In this document: in pieces, positions 1-8,732 of the stretch
Layout: the number at the start of each line of letters is the position of its first letter
Numbering within the stretch: the stretch's first letter is position 1
Source of the DNA: G963674835 sp963674835
GTDB taxonomy: Bacteria > Planctomycetota > Planctomycetia > Pirellulales > Thermoguttaceae
Direction: 5' to 3'
Assembly (NCBI GenBank): GCA_963674835.2
Contig: CAXXKC010000001.1
Location: 124,001-188,000, forward strand
DNA: 64,000 nucleotides
The notes under the pieces: generated by a model
Told to the model about the DNA's origin: nothing
The model's database searches: none
What the model saw: only the letters and a program-made list of their open reading frames with translations
Program-made: the position numbers and the translations under genes

Positions 1-2
1 AG

Positions 3-251
3 GCGGATGCCGCCGGGCGCGCGGAGCGGGCGGTCGACTTTCTTACGAGCCACGGAATTCATGCGGTGGCGCATGCCGGCCCACGAGCGGGCCTGACACC
101 TCGGACGATTCTGGACGAGGTGAGGCAACGAGGCGCACGTCTGCTGGTGATGGGGGCTTACGGCCATTCGACGGTACGTGAATTCCTGGTTGGGTCGACG
201 ACGAGTGCCGTATTGCGAGACTGCCCGGCGGCGATCTTGCTGTGCCACTGA
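3..251 (+). CDS. Universal stress protein (UspA family), C-terminal part
   Basis: The window opens inside this reading frame, so the start is off the left edge; 82 residues are visible. The C-terminal motif GAYGHSTVREFLVGSTTSAV followed by CPAAILL is the classic UspA ending: the G-x(2)-G-x(9)-G-S/T nucleotide-binding loop and the last beta strand. Family members are small cytoplasmic alpha/beta proteins, many of which bind ATP and respond to stress. The part seen would be the C-terminal half of a single Usp domain; whether a second Usp domain lies upstream cannot be judged. Confidence 0.85.
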   Translation, partial: ADAAGRAERAVDFLTSHGIHAVAHAGPRAGLTPRTILDEVRQRGARLLVMGAYGHSTVREFLVGSTTSAVLRDCPAAILLCH

Positions 252-577
252 CCGGCGGAACGGGCGCAATAAGTATTGTTGGATTCGCTGGTGGGACTCG
301 CTGCGCTCGGCCCACCCTGCGTCTTGGCGGATGCCCGGCGGCGTCAGAAATGGGTTGCCGCACGCGGCGGAGGTCGGTTCTTCTCAGGTTTCTGCGCGGG
401 GGCTATGCTGTTGGTCTGCGCGCCGTGTTACAATGGCGGGAACCGCGCACACGAGCCGAGCCGGGCATTTTGTACAGATGTGCCTGCGAGTGAGCGCCGG
501 CCTTGCGGCAGAAGCATCGCCAAGTAGTGGCCCAAGAGAGCCTGACGGACATCTCTGATCCTTTGGGAGGCACGACC
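252..577. other. Intergenic region upstream of the DUF1080 gene
   Basis: This 326-base gap separates the stress-protein gene from the DUF1080 gene. Several open frames cross it, but they have mixed, arginine-rich composition and no recognisable domain, so I do not call a gene. The only clear element is the Shine-Dalgarno GGGAGG at 565-570, seven bases before the ATG at 578. Confidence 0.5.
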
Positions 578-1222
578 ATGAAGTTCACTTTTTCCGTAAT
601 TATTTGTGGCGCGCTGGCAGCGGTCGGGTTTGCGGCGTCGGACCAGTATCGATTGGATCTGAGCAACTCGCGAGTGGGCGAACTGCCCAAGGGATGGACG
701 GCGGAGAAGACGGGTGAGGGTCCGGGCAGCGTGTGGAAGGTGGTGGAAGACAAGTCGGCACCCGGCGGCGGAAAGGCGTTGGCGCAGACCTCGGCAGAAG
801 GACCGCGACGGTTGTTCAATTTGTGTATTGCGGAGAAGCCCCGGTTCAAGGATCTGGATTTGACGGTGGCCTTCAAGTCGGTTGCGGGCGTGGTGGACCA
901 GGGAGGCGGACCGATCTGGCGGTGCCGGGACGCGAACAACTACTACATTGCGAGGATGAATCCGCTCGAAGACAACTTGCGGATTTACAAGGTCGTGGAT
1001 GGGAAACGGTCGAAGGTGGCATCGGCGGACGTGACGCTGCCGGAGGGGAAGTGGTACACGTTGCGGATCGTTGCCCGAGGCGATCGAATCCAGTGTTTTC
1101 TTGATGGCAAGCAGTATCTCGACGTGCAGGACACAAGCTTTTCCGATTCGGGGAAGATCGGCCTGTGGACGAAGGCCGACGCCCGAACGTACTTTGCCGA
1201 CCTGCGCGTGGTCGGAGAGTAG
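578..1222 (+). CDS. Secreted DUF1080-like (3-keto-disaccharide hydrolase/LamG-type) protein
   Basis: A 214-residue protein. The ATG at 578 is chosen because GGGAGG sits seven bases upstream and the N-terminus (MKFTFSVIICGALAAVGFAA) is a signal peptide with an Ala-x-Ala-like cleavage site. The rest reads as a beta-sandwich of the DUF1080/LamG kind: FKSVAGVVDQGGGPIWRCRD, NYYIARMNPLEDNLRIYKV, and a late RIQCFLDGKQYLDV strand. Planctomycete DUF1080 proteins are numerous; some cleave 3-keto-glucosides in the periplasm, many are uncharacterised. No catalytic residue can be assigned here, so a carbohydrate-binding role is equally possible. It is followed closely by the MATE gene. Confidence 0.75.
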   Translation: MKFTFSVIICGALAAVGFAASDQYRLDLSNSRVGELPKGWTAEKTGEGPGSVWKVVEDKSAPGGGKALAQTSAEGPRRLFNLCIAEKPRFKDLDLTVAFKSVAGVVDQGGGPIWRCRDANNYYIARMNPLEDNLRIYKVVDGKRSKVASADVTLPEGKWYTLRIVARGDRIQCFLDGKQYLDVQDTSFSDSGKIGLWTKADARTYFADLRVVGE

Positions 1223-1279
1223 CGGCGGAGAGGGCTATGTCATGCGGTGTACGACGGGAAGATAGGCGACAGGCGTCTG

Positions 1280-2665
1280 ATGGATCGATCGCAGCGGATG
1301 GGCGAGGGAAGTATCCCCCGTCTGCTATATAAGTTCTCGATGCCTGCCATCGTTGGGATGCTCGCCCAGGCGCTGTACAACGTCGTGGACCGGGTCTTTA
1401 TCGGCCGAGCGGTGGGGCCGGAGGGGATCGCTGGAGCGACGGTATCGTTTCCGTTCATGCTGATCCTAATGGCGTTCGGCATGCTCGTCGGGATCGGGGC
1501 AACGGCGTTGGTCTCGATCCGGCTGGGCGAGCACGACAAGGACGATGCGGAACGCGTGCTGGGGAACGCGACCGTTCTGCTGGTGGTGCAGTCGGTGGTG
1601 CTGACGCTCGCCGGGCTGTTGATGATGGACTGGCTTCTGGGGAAGTTCGGCGCGAGCGAGCAGATCCTTCCGTACGCCCACCGGTACTTGCAGATCATCT
1701 TGGTGGGATCGGTTTTCCAGTCGATCGGATTTGGGCTGAATGCGGTCATTCGCGGCGAGGGGAATCCGCGGATGGCGATGTTGACGATGCTTTTGGGGGC
1801 GTTTCTGAACATCATCCTGGACCCGATCTTTCTGTTCGGGTTTGGGTGGGGAATGCAGGGTGCCGCAGCGGCCACGGTGCTGGCGCAGGCGGTGTCGGCA
1901 TTGTGGGTTTTGGGCTATTTCCTGGGGAGCCGGAGCCTGCTGAACCTGCGTGTGAGGAACCTGCGCTTGCAGTGGTGTGTTTGTTGGTCGATCGTGGCCG
2001 TCGGTTCGCCCTTCTTTGCCATGCACATTGCGGCGAGCGTGCTGAACGCGATTTTGAACAATCAGCTCCTCGAGTACGGCGGCGATCTGGCGATTTCGGT
2101 GATGGGAATCGTGTACGCGGTGGCGATGTTCATCCTGATGCCGATCTTCGGGATCACGCAGGGCGCGCAGCCGATCATCGGCTACAACTATGGGGCCTTG
2201 AAGTTCGATCGCGTGAAGTGGGCGTTGGAGTTGGCGATCCTGGCGGCGACGACCATCTCGTGCGCAGGCTTCGTGCTGGTGATGGTCTTTCCGGCGGATG
2301 TGATCCGGCTGTTCAACAGCGAGGACAAGGCGCTGCTGGAGTTGGGCGTTCACGCGCTGCGGATGTCGCTGATGATGATGCCAGTCGTCGGGTTTCAGGT
2401 GATCAGCGCCAACTACTTCCAGGCGACGGGCAAGCCGAAGCAGGCGATGTTCCTGAGCTTGTCGCGGCAGGTGCTGCTGCTGATTCCGGCGCTTCTGATC
2501 TTGCCGTCGTTCTTCGGGCTCGACGGAGTGTGGGCGGCCATTCCGGCGTCGGACCTGGGATCGTCGGTGTTGACGGCGATCTGGTTGGTGTGGGAGCTGC
2601 GACACTTGGACGAGAGGCATGCGCGGCGGGTGGCGCAGGAACCGGTGGAGGCGGTGCTTGAGTAG
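1280..2665 (+). CDS. MATE family efflux transporter
   Basis: About 461 residues with twelve hydrophobic segments and the MATE signature near the N-terminus (SMPAIVGMLAQALYNVVDRV, then GPEGIAGATVSFPF). A second equivalent half begins near GSPFFAMHIAASVLNAI and contains GITQGAQPIIGYNYGA, the conserved loop of the C-terminal half. The family exports cationic drugs and metabolites using a sodium or proton gradient across the inner membrane. I chose the ATG at 1280 because the sequence after it matches the usual MATE N-terminus; a GTG at 1247 with GGAGAGGG upstream would add 11 residues. It lies 57 bases after the DUF1080 stop and may be co-transcribed. Substrate cannot be predicted. Confidence 0.88.
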   Translation: MDRSQRMGEGSIPRLLYKFSMPAIVGMLAQALYNVVDRVFIGRAVGPEGIAGATVSFPFMLILMAFGMLVGIGATALVSIRLGEHDKDDAERVLGNATVLLVVQSVVLTLAGLLMMDWLLGKFGASEQILPYAHRYLQIILVGSVFQSIGFGLNAVIRGEGNPRMAMLTMLLGAFLNIILDPIFLFGFGWGMQGAAAATVLAQAVSALWVLGYFLGSRSLLNLRVRNLRLQWCVCWSIVAVGSPFFAMHIAASVLNAILNNQLLEYGGDLAISVMGIVYAVAMFILMPIFGITQGAQPIIGYNYGALKFDRVKWALELAILAATTISCAGFVLVMVFPADVIRLFNSEDKALLELGVHALRMSLMMMPVVGFQVISANYFQATGKPKQAMFLSLSRQVLLLIPALLILPSFFGLDGVWAAIPASDLGSSVLTAIWLVWELRHLDERHARRVAQEPVEAVLE

Positions 2666-2673
2666 GTGGGGTT

Positions 2674-2700
2674 GGCACCGCCGGGGGCGGCCGTGCCACA
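2674..2700. repeat. Dispersed repeat B, copy 1 (imperfect hairpin)
   Basis: GGCACCGCCGGGGGCGGCCGTGCC is a near-palindrome right after the MATE stop, related to the CACAGCCG-GGGG-CGGCTGTG hairpin found at 8.6, 19.7, 26.4 and 32.6 kb. It lies between two convergent genes, so a terminator role is possible, but no T-run follows. Confidence 0.6.
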
Positions 2701-2780
2701 GGGAGCATGGGGAGGATGTAGTGTACGATGGGGCGCGGGGCGAATGTTATGCTGAAGCATAACCTACGGGGTGCATGCGC

Positions 2781-2825
2781 TCACCGTGCGGCCCCTCGCC
2801 CGCCAACGGGCGAGGGGAGAATTGG
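2781..2825. repeat. Dispersed repeat A, copy 1 (perfect hairpin)
   Basis: Contains CCCCTCGCCCG (2792-2802), a CCAA loop, and CGGGCGAGGGG (2807-2817): a perfect 11-base-pair stem. The same block, starting TCACCGTGCGGCCCCT, recurs at 8555 and 22320. This copy ends ten bases past the stop codon of the minus-strand PPC gene. Confidence 0.8.
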
Positions 2826-2834
2826 TCGGCGAGA

Positions 2835-4934
2835 TCACAGGGCAGATTCGCATTCGGCGACTTTGCGGTTGTAGAAGTCGTCGTTGAGAAGCCACTGCTC
2901 GTAGAGGGACCTGAGCCGGCGCAATTGACCGCCTACTTGGCGCTTGGTGAACTTGGGCTTTTCGGCCGGATCGGCGGCGGCGACGGTGGTTTCCTTCTTG
3001 GGCGGCGCAGGCGGCAGGGGGCGTGTGGGCTGCGGTTCGTAGGCAGGATTGAAGACGGTCACTTTCAGATCCTCAGCGGGAACCAGATGCCGCCAGAGAA
3101 AGGCCTGCATGCGGTCTTCGGCGGGCACCGCGTCGTGGACGATTTCTTGCTTACCGACCATGGCGCGGCCCTGGACGGTGAGGTTGACCGGCTCTTGGGT
3201 ACCGGCGAGTGTGGTTCTGATGGGAAGCCGGACCATCTGCTTGTCGGCCGGCAGAACGATGTTGGGGGACGAGAATCCACTCGGAGGATCCTTGAGGCCC
3301 AGCTTGATGTTGCCGGTGAAGCCATCCTTGCGAATGGCATAGACCTGGAGCGCCGCAGCGCCTTTACGACGCATGGAGACGGCGGAAGGCACAGCACGCA
3401 ACTCGAAGTCGGGGCGCGGCGGACTGAGCCGCAGGCGGTAAGCGTACTCTCGGCCTCCGTGGCGGGCGGTATCGCCGATGCGGACGAAATAGGCACCGTC
3501 GGCAGGGAGCTTGAACATGAGGTAGGAATCGGCGTGATGCGTGTTCAGCCCGGAGCCGGCGTCTTCATGATCGTCGTTGACGGCCAGCACCTTGCCGGTT
3601 TGGTCGGTGATTTCGAGGACCGAGTCGAGCGGAGACGCGAGGCGCCGGGCATCGACTTCGGCGACGAGTGTCTGGCCGGCGCGGCCCTGGACCTGGAACA
3701 CGTCCCAATCGCCGGGACGATCGACGCGACCATTGATGATGACAGGAAGGGCGACCTTCTCGGCGTTGGCGATGTCGTCGTTAGCCTGAGTCTCCATACA
3801 TTCGGGCAGGGTATCGAGAGCAAAAGGCATGGTATTGGAGCATAGCCGGTCGCGTTTGGCGCACAGTTGATAGACGCCGGCCTGGGCGTTCTTGGGGGGC
3901 GGGGCGAGGGTGGCGTCCTGGAGATTCCAGCCATCCATCTTGATCGAAGCCCGGGTTCCCACGCGGCAGCCGAGGGGAAAGATGCTCGTGACGAAGGGGA
4001 CTTCGCCGATGGTGATGCGATAGACGAAATCTTCGCGGCCGCGGTAGAGGGCGTCGGTGATGGTGAGTACGTACTGGCCGTCCTTGGGAACGACATAGCG
4101 GAGCGTGGGATCGGGGTTGAAGTGGTAATCGTCGTCGAAGGCGACTTCCTTGCCCTTGTCGTCGCAAAGGGTGAGGACCGGCTGGAACCAACCGGGCACG
4201 GCATCGGCGATATAGGGAATAAGCTGGCGGGCCTTGACCGAAATGACCAGTTGCTGTCCCTTGCGGGCATCGAAACGGTAGCGGTTGACTTCGCCGGAGG
4301 CGATCTGGCCGTTCATGGTGCAGGGCACGGTGATGCCGTCCTCGACTTCGTCGGCCGGTCGGTGCCGGAGGGCGAGCGCCTCCTTGCCGAGGACCTGGAA
4401 GGCACTGGTGATCATCGGCTTTCTGGTCGTTTCGGGGAGTTGGCCGATGTGGAAGACCAACGGATTGGAGGCGCCGTGCGACGTGACGATGCGGAACTCG
4501 CGCTGGCCAGGAGAGGCGTTGGGACTGACGGTCACCTCGACGATGGCAATGTTGGCAAGAGATGCGCTCGCGGGCCGGTTGACATACTGGGCCATTCTCT
4601 TCTGGATTCTGGCAACCAGTTCCTTGGTAGCGGCGTCGGTCTTGCCGGGCGTTCGTTTGATCTCGCGCAACTGCTCGCGCAGCAGGGTGATTTCCTGGGG
4701 ACCGATCTTTGGGTAGTAGTGGAGGAGCTTGGCCGAGACGCCGTCGCCGCTGACGATGGCTCCGGAGATGCCGTCGATGCGCTGGCCACCCAGCTTGACC
4801 TGGAAGGTCGTGCCTTGCTGTCCGCCAGCCGGATAGACGTATCCGATGTTGGGGACCGCCTGCCCGCGTGCGGAGGATGCGAGCGTGAACAGACCGGCGA
4901 CACCCAGGATGAGAAACCACGAAACCCTGCTCAT
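2835..4934 (-). CDS. Secreted protein with two PPC (pre-peptidase C-terminal) domains
   Basis: A 699-residue exported protein. The ATG at 4934 has GGAG six bases upstream and starts a signal peptide (MSRVSWFLILGVAGLFTLAS). Residues 28-165 resemble an IPT/TIG-like beta sandwich (YVYPAGGQQGTTFQVKLGG). Two PPC domains follow at about 205-308 and 398-502, each with the GxxDxxxF-like core (GDWDVFQVQGRAGQTLVAEV in the second) and acidic turns. No protease domain is fused, which is usual for planctomycete PPC proteins; a cell-surface or adhesive binding role is an inference. It is the last gene of a minus-strand operon with DUF1549/1553 and DUF1501 genes (92-base gap). The frame stays open far upstream, but that extension overlaps the DUF1501 gene and has non-coding composition. 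Confidence 0.85.
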   Translation of the reverse strand: MSRVSWFLILGVAGLFTLASSARGQAVPNIGYVYPAGGQQGTTFQVKLGGQRIDGISGAIVSGDGVSAKLLHYYPKIGPQEITLLREQLREIKRTPGKTDAATKELVARIQKRMAQYVNRPASASLANIAIVEVTVSPNASPGQREFRIVTSHGASNPLVFHIGQLPETTRKPMITSAFQVLGKEALALRHRPADEVEDGITVPCTMNGQIASGEVNRYRFDARKGQQLVISVKARQLIPYIADAVPGWFQPVLTLCDDKGKEVAFDDDYHFNPDPTLRYVVPKDGQYVLTITDALYRGREDFVYRITIGEVPFVTSIFPLGCRVGTRASIKMDGWNLQDATLAPPPKNAQAGVYQLCAKRDRLCSNTMPFALDTLPECMETQANDDIANAEKVALPVIINGRVDRPGDWDVFQVQGRAGQTLVAEVDARRLASPLDSVLEITDQTGKVLAVNDDHEDAGSGLNTHHADSYLMFKLPADGAYFVRIGDTARHGGREYAYRLRLSPPRPDFELRAVPSAVSMRRKGAAALQVYAIRKDGFTGNIKLGLKDPPSGFSSPNIVLPADKQMVRLPIRTTLAGTQEPVNLTVQGRAMVGKQEIVHDAVPAEDRMQAFLWRHLVPAEDLKVTVFNPAYEPQPTRPLPPAPPKKETTVAAADPAEKPKFTKRQVGGQLRRLRSLYEQWLLNDDFYNRKVAECESAL

Positions 4935-5026
4935 GAGCCGCTCCATTGTACGTTCGGTCGAGGACATTGCAGTGTAAGCGTTTGGGTTAGGGCCCCCGTC
5001 GGGACGCGGCCGGGGGCCGAGGAATG

Positions 5027-6388
5027 CTACATGATCTCGGTCAGCCGCCCGGCCGACTTGACGGTGTCGGAAGGGGCGGGCAAGACGTGGGCTTCGAGGC
5101 CGAGGGGATGGGGTAGCTTGGCGTTGGCATCGATGCCGCCGAGTTGATAAATGCTTCCCAAGAGATCGACGGGGTAGACGGGTCGATCCTTGACGGTTGC
5201 ACCTGTTTCGTCGGAGGAGCCGACGACGTGTCCGCCTTTGAAGCCGCCGCCGGCGACAAGGACGGTGAAGACCTTGCCATAGTGGCCGCGTCCGCCGTTC
5301 CAGGGCGGCTGCCAATCGACCTTGGGTGTTCGGCCGAACTCGCCGCAGCACCAAACAACGGTGCTTTCGAGGAGGCCGCGATCGCTGAGGTCCTGTAGGA
5401 GCATTGCGAGGCCCTGGTCGAGTTGCGGGCACTGCCGGCGCATGGTCGCGAAGTGGTTCTTGTGTGTGTCCCAGCCGCCGGGATAGTTGATGACGACGTA
5501 GGGGACGCCGATTTCGACCATGCGGCGTGCGACGAGGCAGTCCTGACCGAAGGTGTGGCGGCCGTATCGATCGCGTAGCTCGGGTTTCTCTTTGGATAGA
5601 TCGAAGACGTCGCGGCCGGAACCGAGGATGAGTTCGTAGGCTTTCTCCTTGGCGTCTTCGGCGGCGACGATCTGGGGGCTGGCCGCCATGAGATTGCCCA
5701 TGGTGTTGGCCTTTTGGAGCAGATCGCGGCGGGCTTTCTGTCGCTCGTCGCTAATATTCTTAGCGATGATGCCTTCGACCTCGAAGCGCGGGGCGTTGGG
5801 ATCGCCGCCGGTGGCGAAGGGTTTGAACTTGGGGCCGAGGAAGCCTTCCTCGGAGAATCGTCCCTGCGGCTTGGTGAGCACCACGTAGGGCGGGATGATT
5901 CCCTTGTAGGACGGGCTCTTGAAGAGGGCAAAGACGGCGCCGACGCTCGGGTAGGCGAGGCGCTCGCCGGGCATGTGGCCGGTCTGCATGAGATAGGCGG
6001 CCGTTTCGTGCCCGTTGTTGCCGTGGGTCATGCTGCGGATGAGCGAGTACTTGTCGGCCTGCTTGGCGAGTTCGGGAAAGAGCGCGCCGAGTTGTACGCC
6101 ATCGACGTTGGTGGGGATGACCTTTTCGAACTCGCCCATGTATTCGCGACCGGCCGCGGGCTTCGGGTCCCAGGTATCGTTGTGGGACATGCCGCCCCAG
6201 AGGAAGATCTGGATGACGGAACGGGCCGTGGATTTCTTGGGAGTTTCGGCCGGTTGTGGGGCGGCGGCGAGGACGTTGGCACCGAGACGGTCGGCCAGGA
6301 GCAGACCGGCCGTGCCGCAGACTCCGCGTCGCATGGCTTCGCGTCGGGAAAGCCGATGATCGCCTTGTGGGATATTCTTCGGGCTCAT
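5027..6388 (-). CDS. DUF1501 domain-containing protein, Tat-like signal
   Basis: 453 residues. ATG at 6388 with AAGGAG ahead of it. The N-terminus has a twin-arginine stretch (SRREAMRRG) followed by a hydrophobic segment, typical of DUF1501 proteins, which are sulfatase-like alkaline-phosphatase-fold proteins exported by planctomycetes. Diagnostic stretches are QIFLWGGMSHNDTWDPKP, IRSMTHGNNGHETAAYLMQT, YVVINYPGGWDTHKNHF and VVWCCGEFGRTPKV. Histidines and aspartates of the metal site seem kept (SHNDTWD, GWDTH, GEFGRTP). It sits 79 bases after the DUF1549/1553 gene, the standard partner of DUF1501 in this phylum; together they are thought to work on extracellular substrates, though the reaction is unknown. 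Confidence 0.92.
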   Translation of the reverse strand: MSPKNIPQGDHRLSRREAMRRGVCGTAGLLLADRLGANVLAAAPQPAETPKKSTARSVIQIFLWGGMSHNDTWDPKPAAGREYMGEFEKVIPTNVDGVQLGALFPELAKQADKYSLIRSMTHGNNGHETAAYLMQTGHMPGERLAYPSVGAVFALFKSPSYKGIIPPYVVLTKPQGRFSEEGFLGPKFKPFATGGDPNAPRFEVEGIIAKNISDERQKARRDLLQKANTMGNLMAASPQIVAAEDAKEKAYELILGSGRDVFDLSKEKPELRDRYGRHTFGQDCLVARRMVEIGVPYVVINYPGGWDTHKNHFATMRRQCPQLDQGLAMLLQDLSDRGLLESTVVWCCGEFGRTPKVDWQPPWNGGRGHYGKVFTVLVAGGGFKGGHVVGSSDETGATVKDRPVYPVDLLGSIYQLGGIDANAKLPHPLGLEAHVLPAPSDTVKSAGRLTEIM

Positions 6389-6467
6389 GAGTTCGAGCTC
6401 CTTTTCGAATCGTTTGGTTGGTTACATGAACCGTGTGATTGCTCGATCGCGGAGCGGTTGGCCGTTA

Positions 6468-8135
6468 TCAGTGCCTGTAGAGGAACTCTTCACTGTTGAT
6501 TAGAGCCCAGGCGACATCGAGGACGTGCTCTCGATTGCGTGGTTGGTCGGTTTTGCCGTAGTCCGCGACGATCTTGACTTCCTCGGGAGTGGGTTTTCGC
6601 GAGAGGATGGTAAGGTAGAGCTGTTGGAGGAGCTCGATCGGTCGGCGGCGGGACTGGAGGATTGCACGCAGCCCGGGTCCCTGCTGGAGCTTGCCCTGAA
6701 TGTGGCTGGAATTGAGCATGTGGAGCCACTGGGCAGGAACGGGCTTGTTGTTGCGTTCGTTGACCATGCCGGTGGCGCGGGCCGAACGCCCGAAGAGCGT
6801 GAGGAAGGGGCTGCTGATGCTTCCGTCGGCGAGGGCGACGGCGGGCTCATCGCGGGGAATATAGGTGAACGGCTCGGGAATGGCACTGGTGTAGAGATCG
6901 GTGTCGCCGGTGATCTTGTTGATGGCGTCGATGAGAACTTCGGCATCGAGACGGCGCAGGGGATAGACGGCGAAATTGGCCTGGGCCTCGGGGCTGTCGA
7001 AGCGGGGCATGGAGGAAAACTGGTACGTGGTCGAAGTGAGGATCAGGCGGTAGAGGTGCCTGGGGTTGTAGCGGCTGTCAACGAGCTCTTTCTCGAGATA
7101 GGCCAACAGTTCGGGATTGCTGGGGGGATTGTCGTCGCGGATGTCGTCCGCCTCTTCGACGATTCCGCGGCCGAGGAGCCATGCCCAAACGCGGTTGACA
7201 ATGCTCTTTGTGAACCAGGGGTTTTCGGGCCGAATGAGCCAGTCGGCGAAGACTTCGCGTGGATCGCGGTCGGGCGGTAGCTGAATCTTGGTGCCATCGG
7301 GGAAGACGGCCGTGAGCGGACCGGTGGGAGCGGACGGCACATCGGAGGACGGTGAGAGGGTGCTCGTGGTCTGGACGGAGGCGGCGACGTCGGCCTGTCC
7401 GGGAGCGCTATTGTCGGCGAGCTTGGCCAGATGGAGAGGATCCCAGAAAACGTTTTCTTCTTTCCATTCGCTGGTGGGCTTGTAGCCGATTTGGGAGAAG
7501 AAGACGGCCGTGCCGTTGAGGCGGTCTTTGGGCCAGGAGTCGGTGCGCGAGCCCATGAACGCGAGGGCGACGGCGGAGGCGATGCCATCGGGGGTCTTGT
7601 CCTGGATGGCGCGATAGAAATTGACAGGGCCGACGCGGAAATTGCTGCCGCTGGAAGTGAGTAGCTGGCGAGCGAACTTGTCATAGGGCATGTTGGCGGC
7701 GATGGAGGCGTGCACCCAGCGGTGGTAGGCCTGGGCCGCATTGGGCCAGAGGTTGACGGGAAACTCGGCCTTGATTCGGAGGACATCACCCCACTTCATG
7801 GCCCAGTAGTCGGCGAATTCCTCGCGTTTGAGGAGCCGCTCGATGAGGCGATGGCGTTTGTTCGCGGTCGTGTCGTCGATGAAGGCCTCGGCTTCCTCGG
7901 CGGTAGGCAGCGTGCCAAGGACATCGAGGTAAGCGCGACGGACGAAGACGGCGTCGGAACAGAGGACGGGCTTGATGCCCAGGGACGACAGCTTGGCGAA
8001 GACGATCCGATCGAGCTCGCCCGCGGGGGTGGGAGCGGCGGGGCTTTCGTAGATGTTCGACGACTTGTCCGGCGCGGCCGTTGCGTTTGCGACGGCCAGG
8101 AGGGCGGCCGCAAGGATGAGAAATGTCGTCCTCAT
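6468..8135 (-). CDS. DUF1549/DUF1553 domain protein (planctomycete exported partner of DUF1501)
   Basis: 555 residues starting MRTTFLILAAALLAVANATA, a signal peptide; the ATG at 8135 follows AAAAAGGC. The first half is DUF1549 (LDRIVFAKLSSLGIKPVLCS, FVRRAYLDVLGTLPT, EFADYWAMKWGDVLRIKAEF). The second half is DUF1553 (DPREVFADWLIRPENPWFTK, SIVNRVWAWLLGRGIVEEAD, NPRHLYRLILTSTTYQFSS). No cytochrome c (CxxCH) domain is present, unlike the longer versions of this family, so this is the short type. First gene of the operon that continues with DUF1501 and PPC genes. Function unknown; the operon is a planctomycete hallmark. Confidence 0.92.
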   Translation of the reverse strand: MRTTFLILAAALLAVANATAAPDKSSNIYESPAAPTPAGELDRIVFAKLSSLGIKPVLCSDAVFVRRAYLDVLGTLPTAEEAEAFIDDTTANKRHRLIERLLKREEFADYWAMKWGDVLRIKAEFPVNLWPNAAQAYHRWVHASIAANMPYDKFARQLLTSSGSNFRVGPVNFYRAIQDKTPDGIASAVALAFMGSRTDSWPKDRLNGTAVFFSQIGYKPTSEWKEENVFWDPLHLAKLADNSAPGQADVAASVQTTSTLSPSSDVPSAPTGPLTAVFPDGTKIQLPPDRDPREVFADWLIRPENPWFTKSIVNRVWAWLLGRGIVEEADDIRDDNPPSNPELLAYLEKELVDSRYNPRHLYRLILTSTTYQFSSMPRFDSPEAQANFAVYPLRRLDAEVLIDAINKITGDTDLYTSAIPEPFTYIPRDEPAVALADGSISSPFLTLFGRSARATGMVNERNNKPVPAQWLHMLNSSHIQGKLQQGPGLRAILQSRRRPIELLQQLYLTILSRKPTPEEVKIVADYGKTDQPRNREHVLDVAWALINSEEFLYRH

Positions 8136-8554
8136 GCCTTTTTCATTCCCTGGGGTTAGGGGGTTACGATGTATGCGACGGCTGGACGGATGCGTCGCGT
8201 GGGCAACTGCTCGCGGGTGCTCTGGCGACCTGATGGGAATTGGCCAACGGGGGTGCCAACCGGGCTTGACCGGCTCCCGCGGCTTGGCGGGCGGGTCGCG
8301 TGCCCATGGATCGGCCCCTGCGCGATGAAGTGGCCCGTTTCTTAGAACCCCGTGGGCCACAAATGGTTTCGCAGCAATCGGATCGAACGCTGAAACGGGC
8401 CGTTTTTTGGCGGCAATGGGCCGGGACGATGGCTTGCGGGCGCGAGACGTCTGTGGTCGGCCCTGAAAATGGGTGGTGTTTGACATGGAATGTCGGTGGC
8501 TGTGGAATGGGGCGCAGATGCTTTGGGATGTTGTGTGCAAGACGCCGGCCATCC

Positions 8555-8600
8555 TTACCGTGCGGCCCCTTTCCTGCGAGCGGGCGAGGGGAGGTTTGGT
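8555..8600. repeat. Dispersed repeat A, copy 2 (degenerate hairpin)
   Basis: Shares ACCGTGCGGCCCCT and GCGAGCGGGCGAGGGGAG with the copies at 2781 and 22320. The left arm is altered (CCCCTTTCCTG), so the stem is weaker than in copy 1. Confidence 0.7.
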
Positions 8601-8626
8601 GGGGCGCTGCATTGCGTGGGGGTGGG

Positions 8627-8705
8627 CGTAGCCGGGGGCGCTGTACTACATGGGGTACCGGGACGGTGTGGTGGCACGGCCGGGGGAGGCTGTGTTACAT
8701 TGGGG
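8627..8705. repeat. Dispersed repeat B, two degenerate units
   Basis: Two related units, GTAGCCGGGGGCGCTGTACTACATGGGG and GGCACGGCCGGGGGAGGCTG followed by TGTTACATTGGGG, lie just before the sulfatase ribosome-binding site. They match the form of the perfect copies at 26.4 and 32.6 kb but have lost full complementarity. Confidence 0.6.
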
Positions 8706-8732
8706 CCGGTTTCTTAGGGAAAGGAGGGGGAC

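Larger units (their letters stand above)
8136..8732. other. Divergent intergenic region with inverted repeat and repeats A and B
   Basis: About 600 bases between the start of the DUF1549/1553 gene and the sulfatase. It holds a perfect 10-base inverted repeat, GGCCCGTTTC (8332-8341) and GAAACGGGCC (8392-8401), the right arm followed by GTTTTTT (8402-8408). It also contains one copy of repeat A and degenerate copies of repeat B. No gene is convincing in either strand. Confidence 0.55.

Noticed and set aside
4935..5432. N-terminal extension of the PPC protein
   Set aside because: The frame is open but overlaps the DUF1501 gene and lacks meaningful sequence, while a signal peptide with ribosome site begins at 4934.
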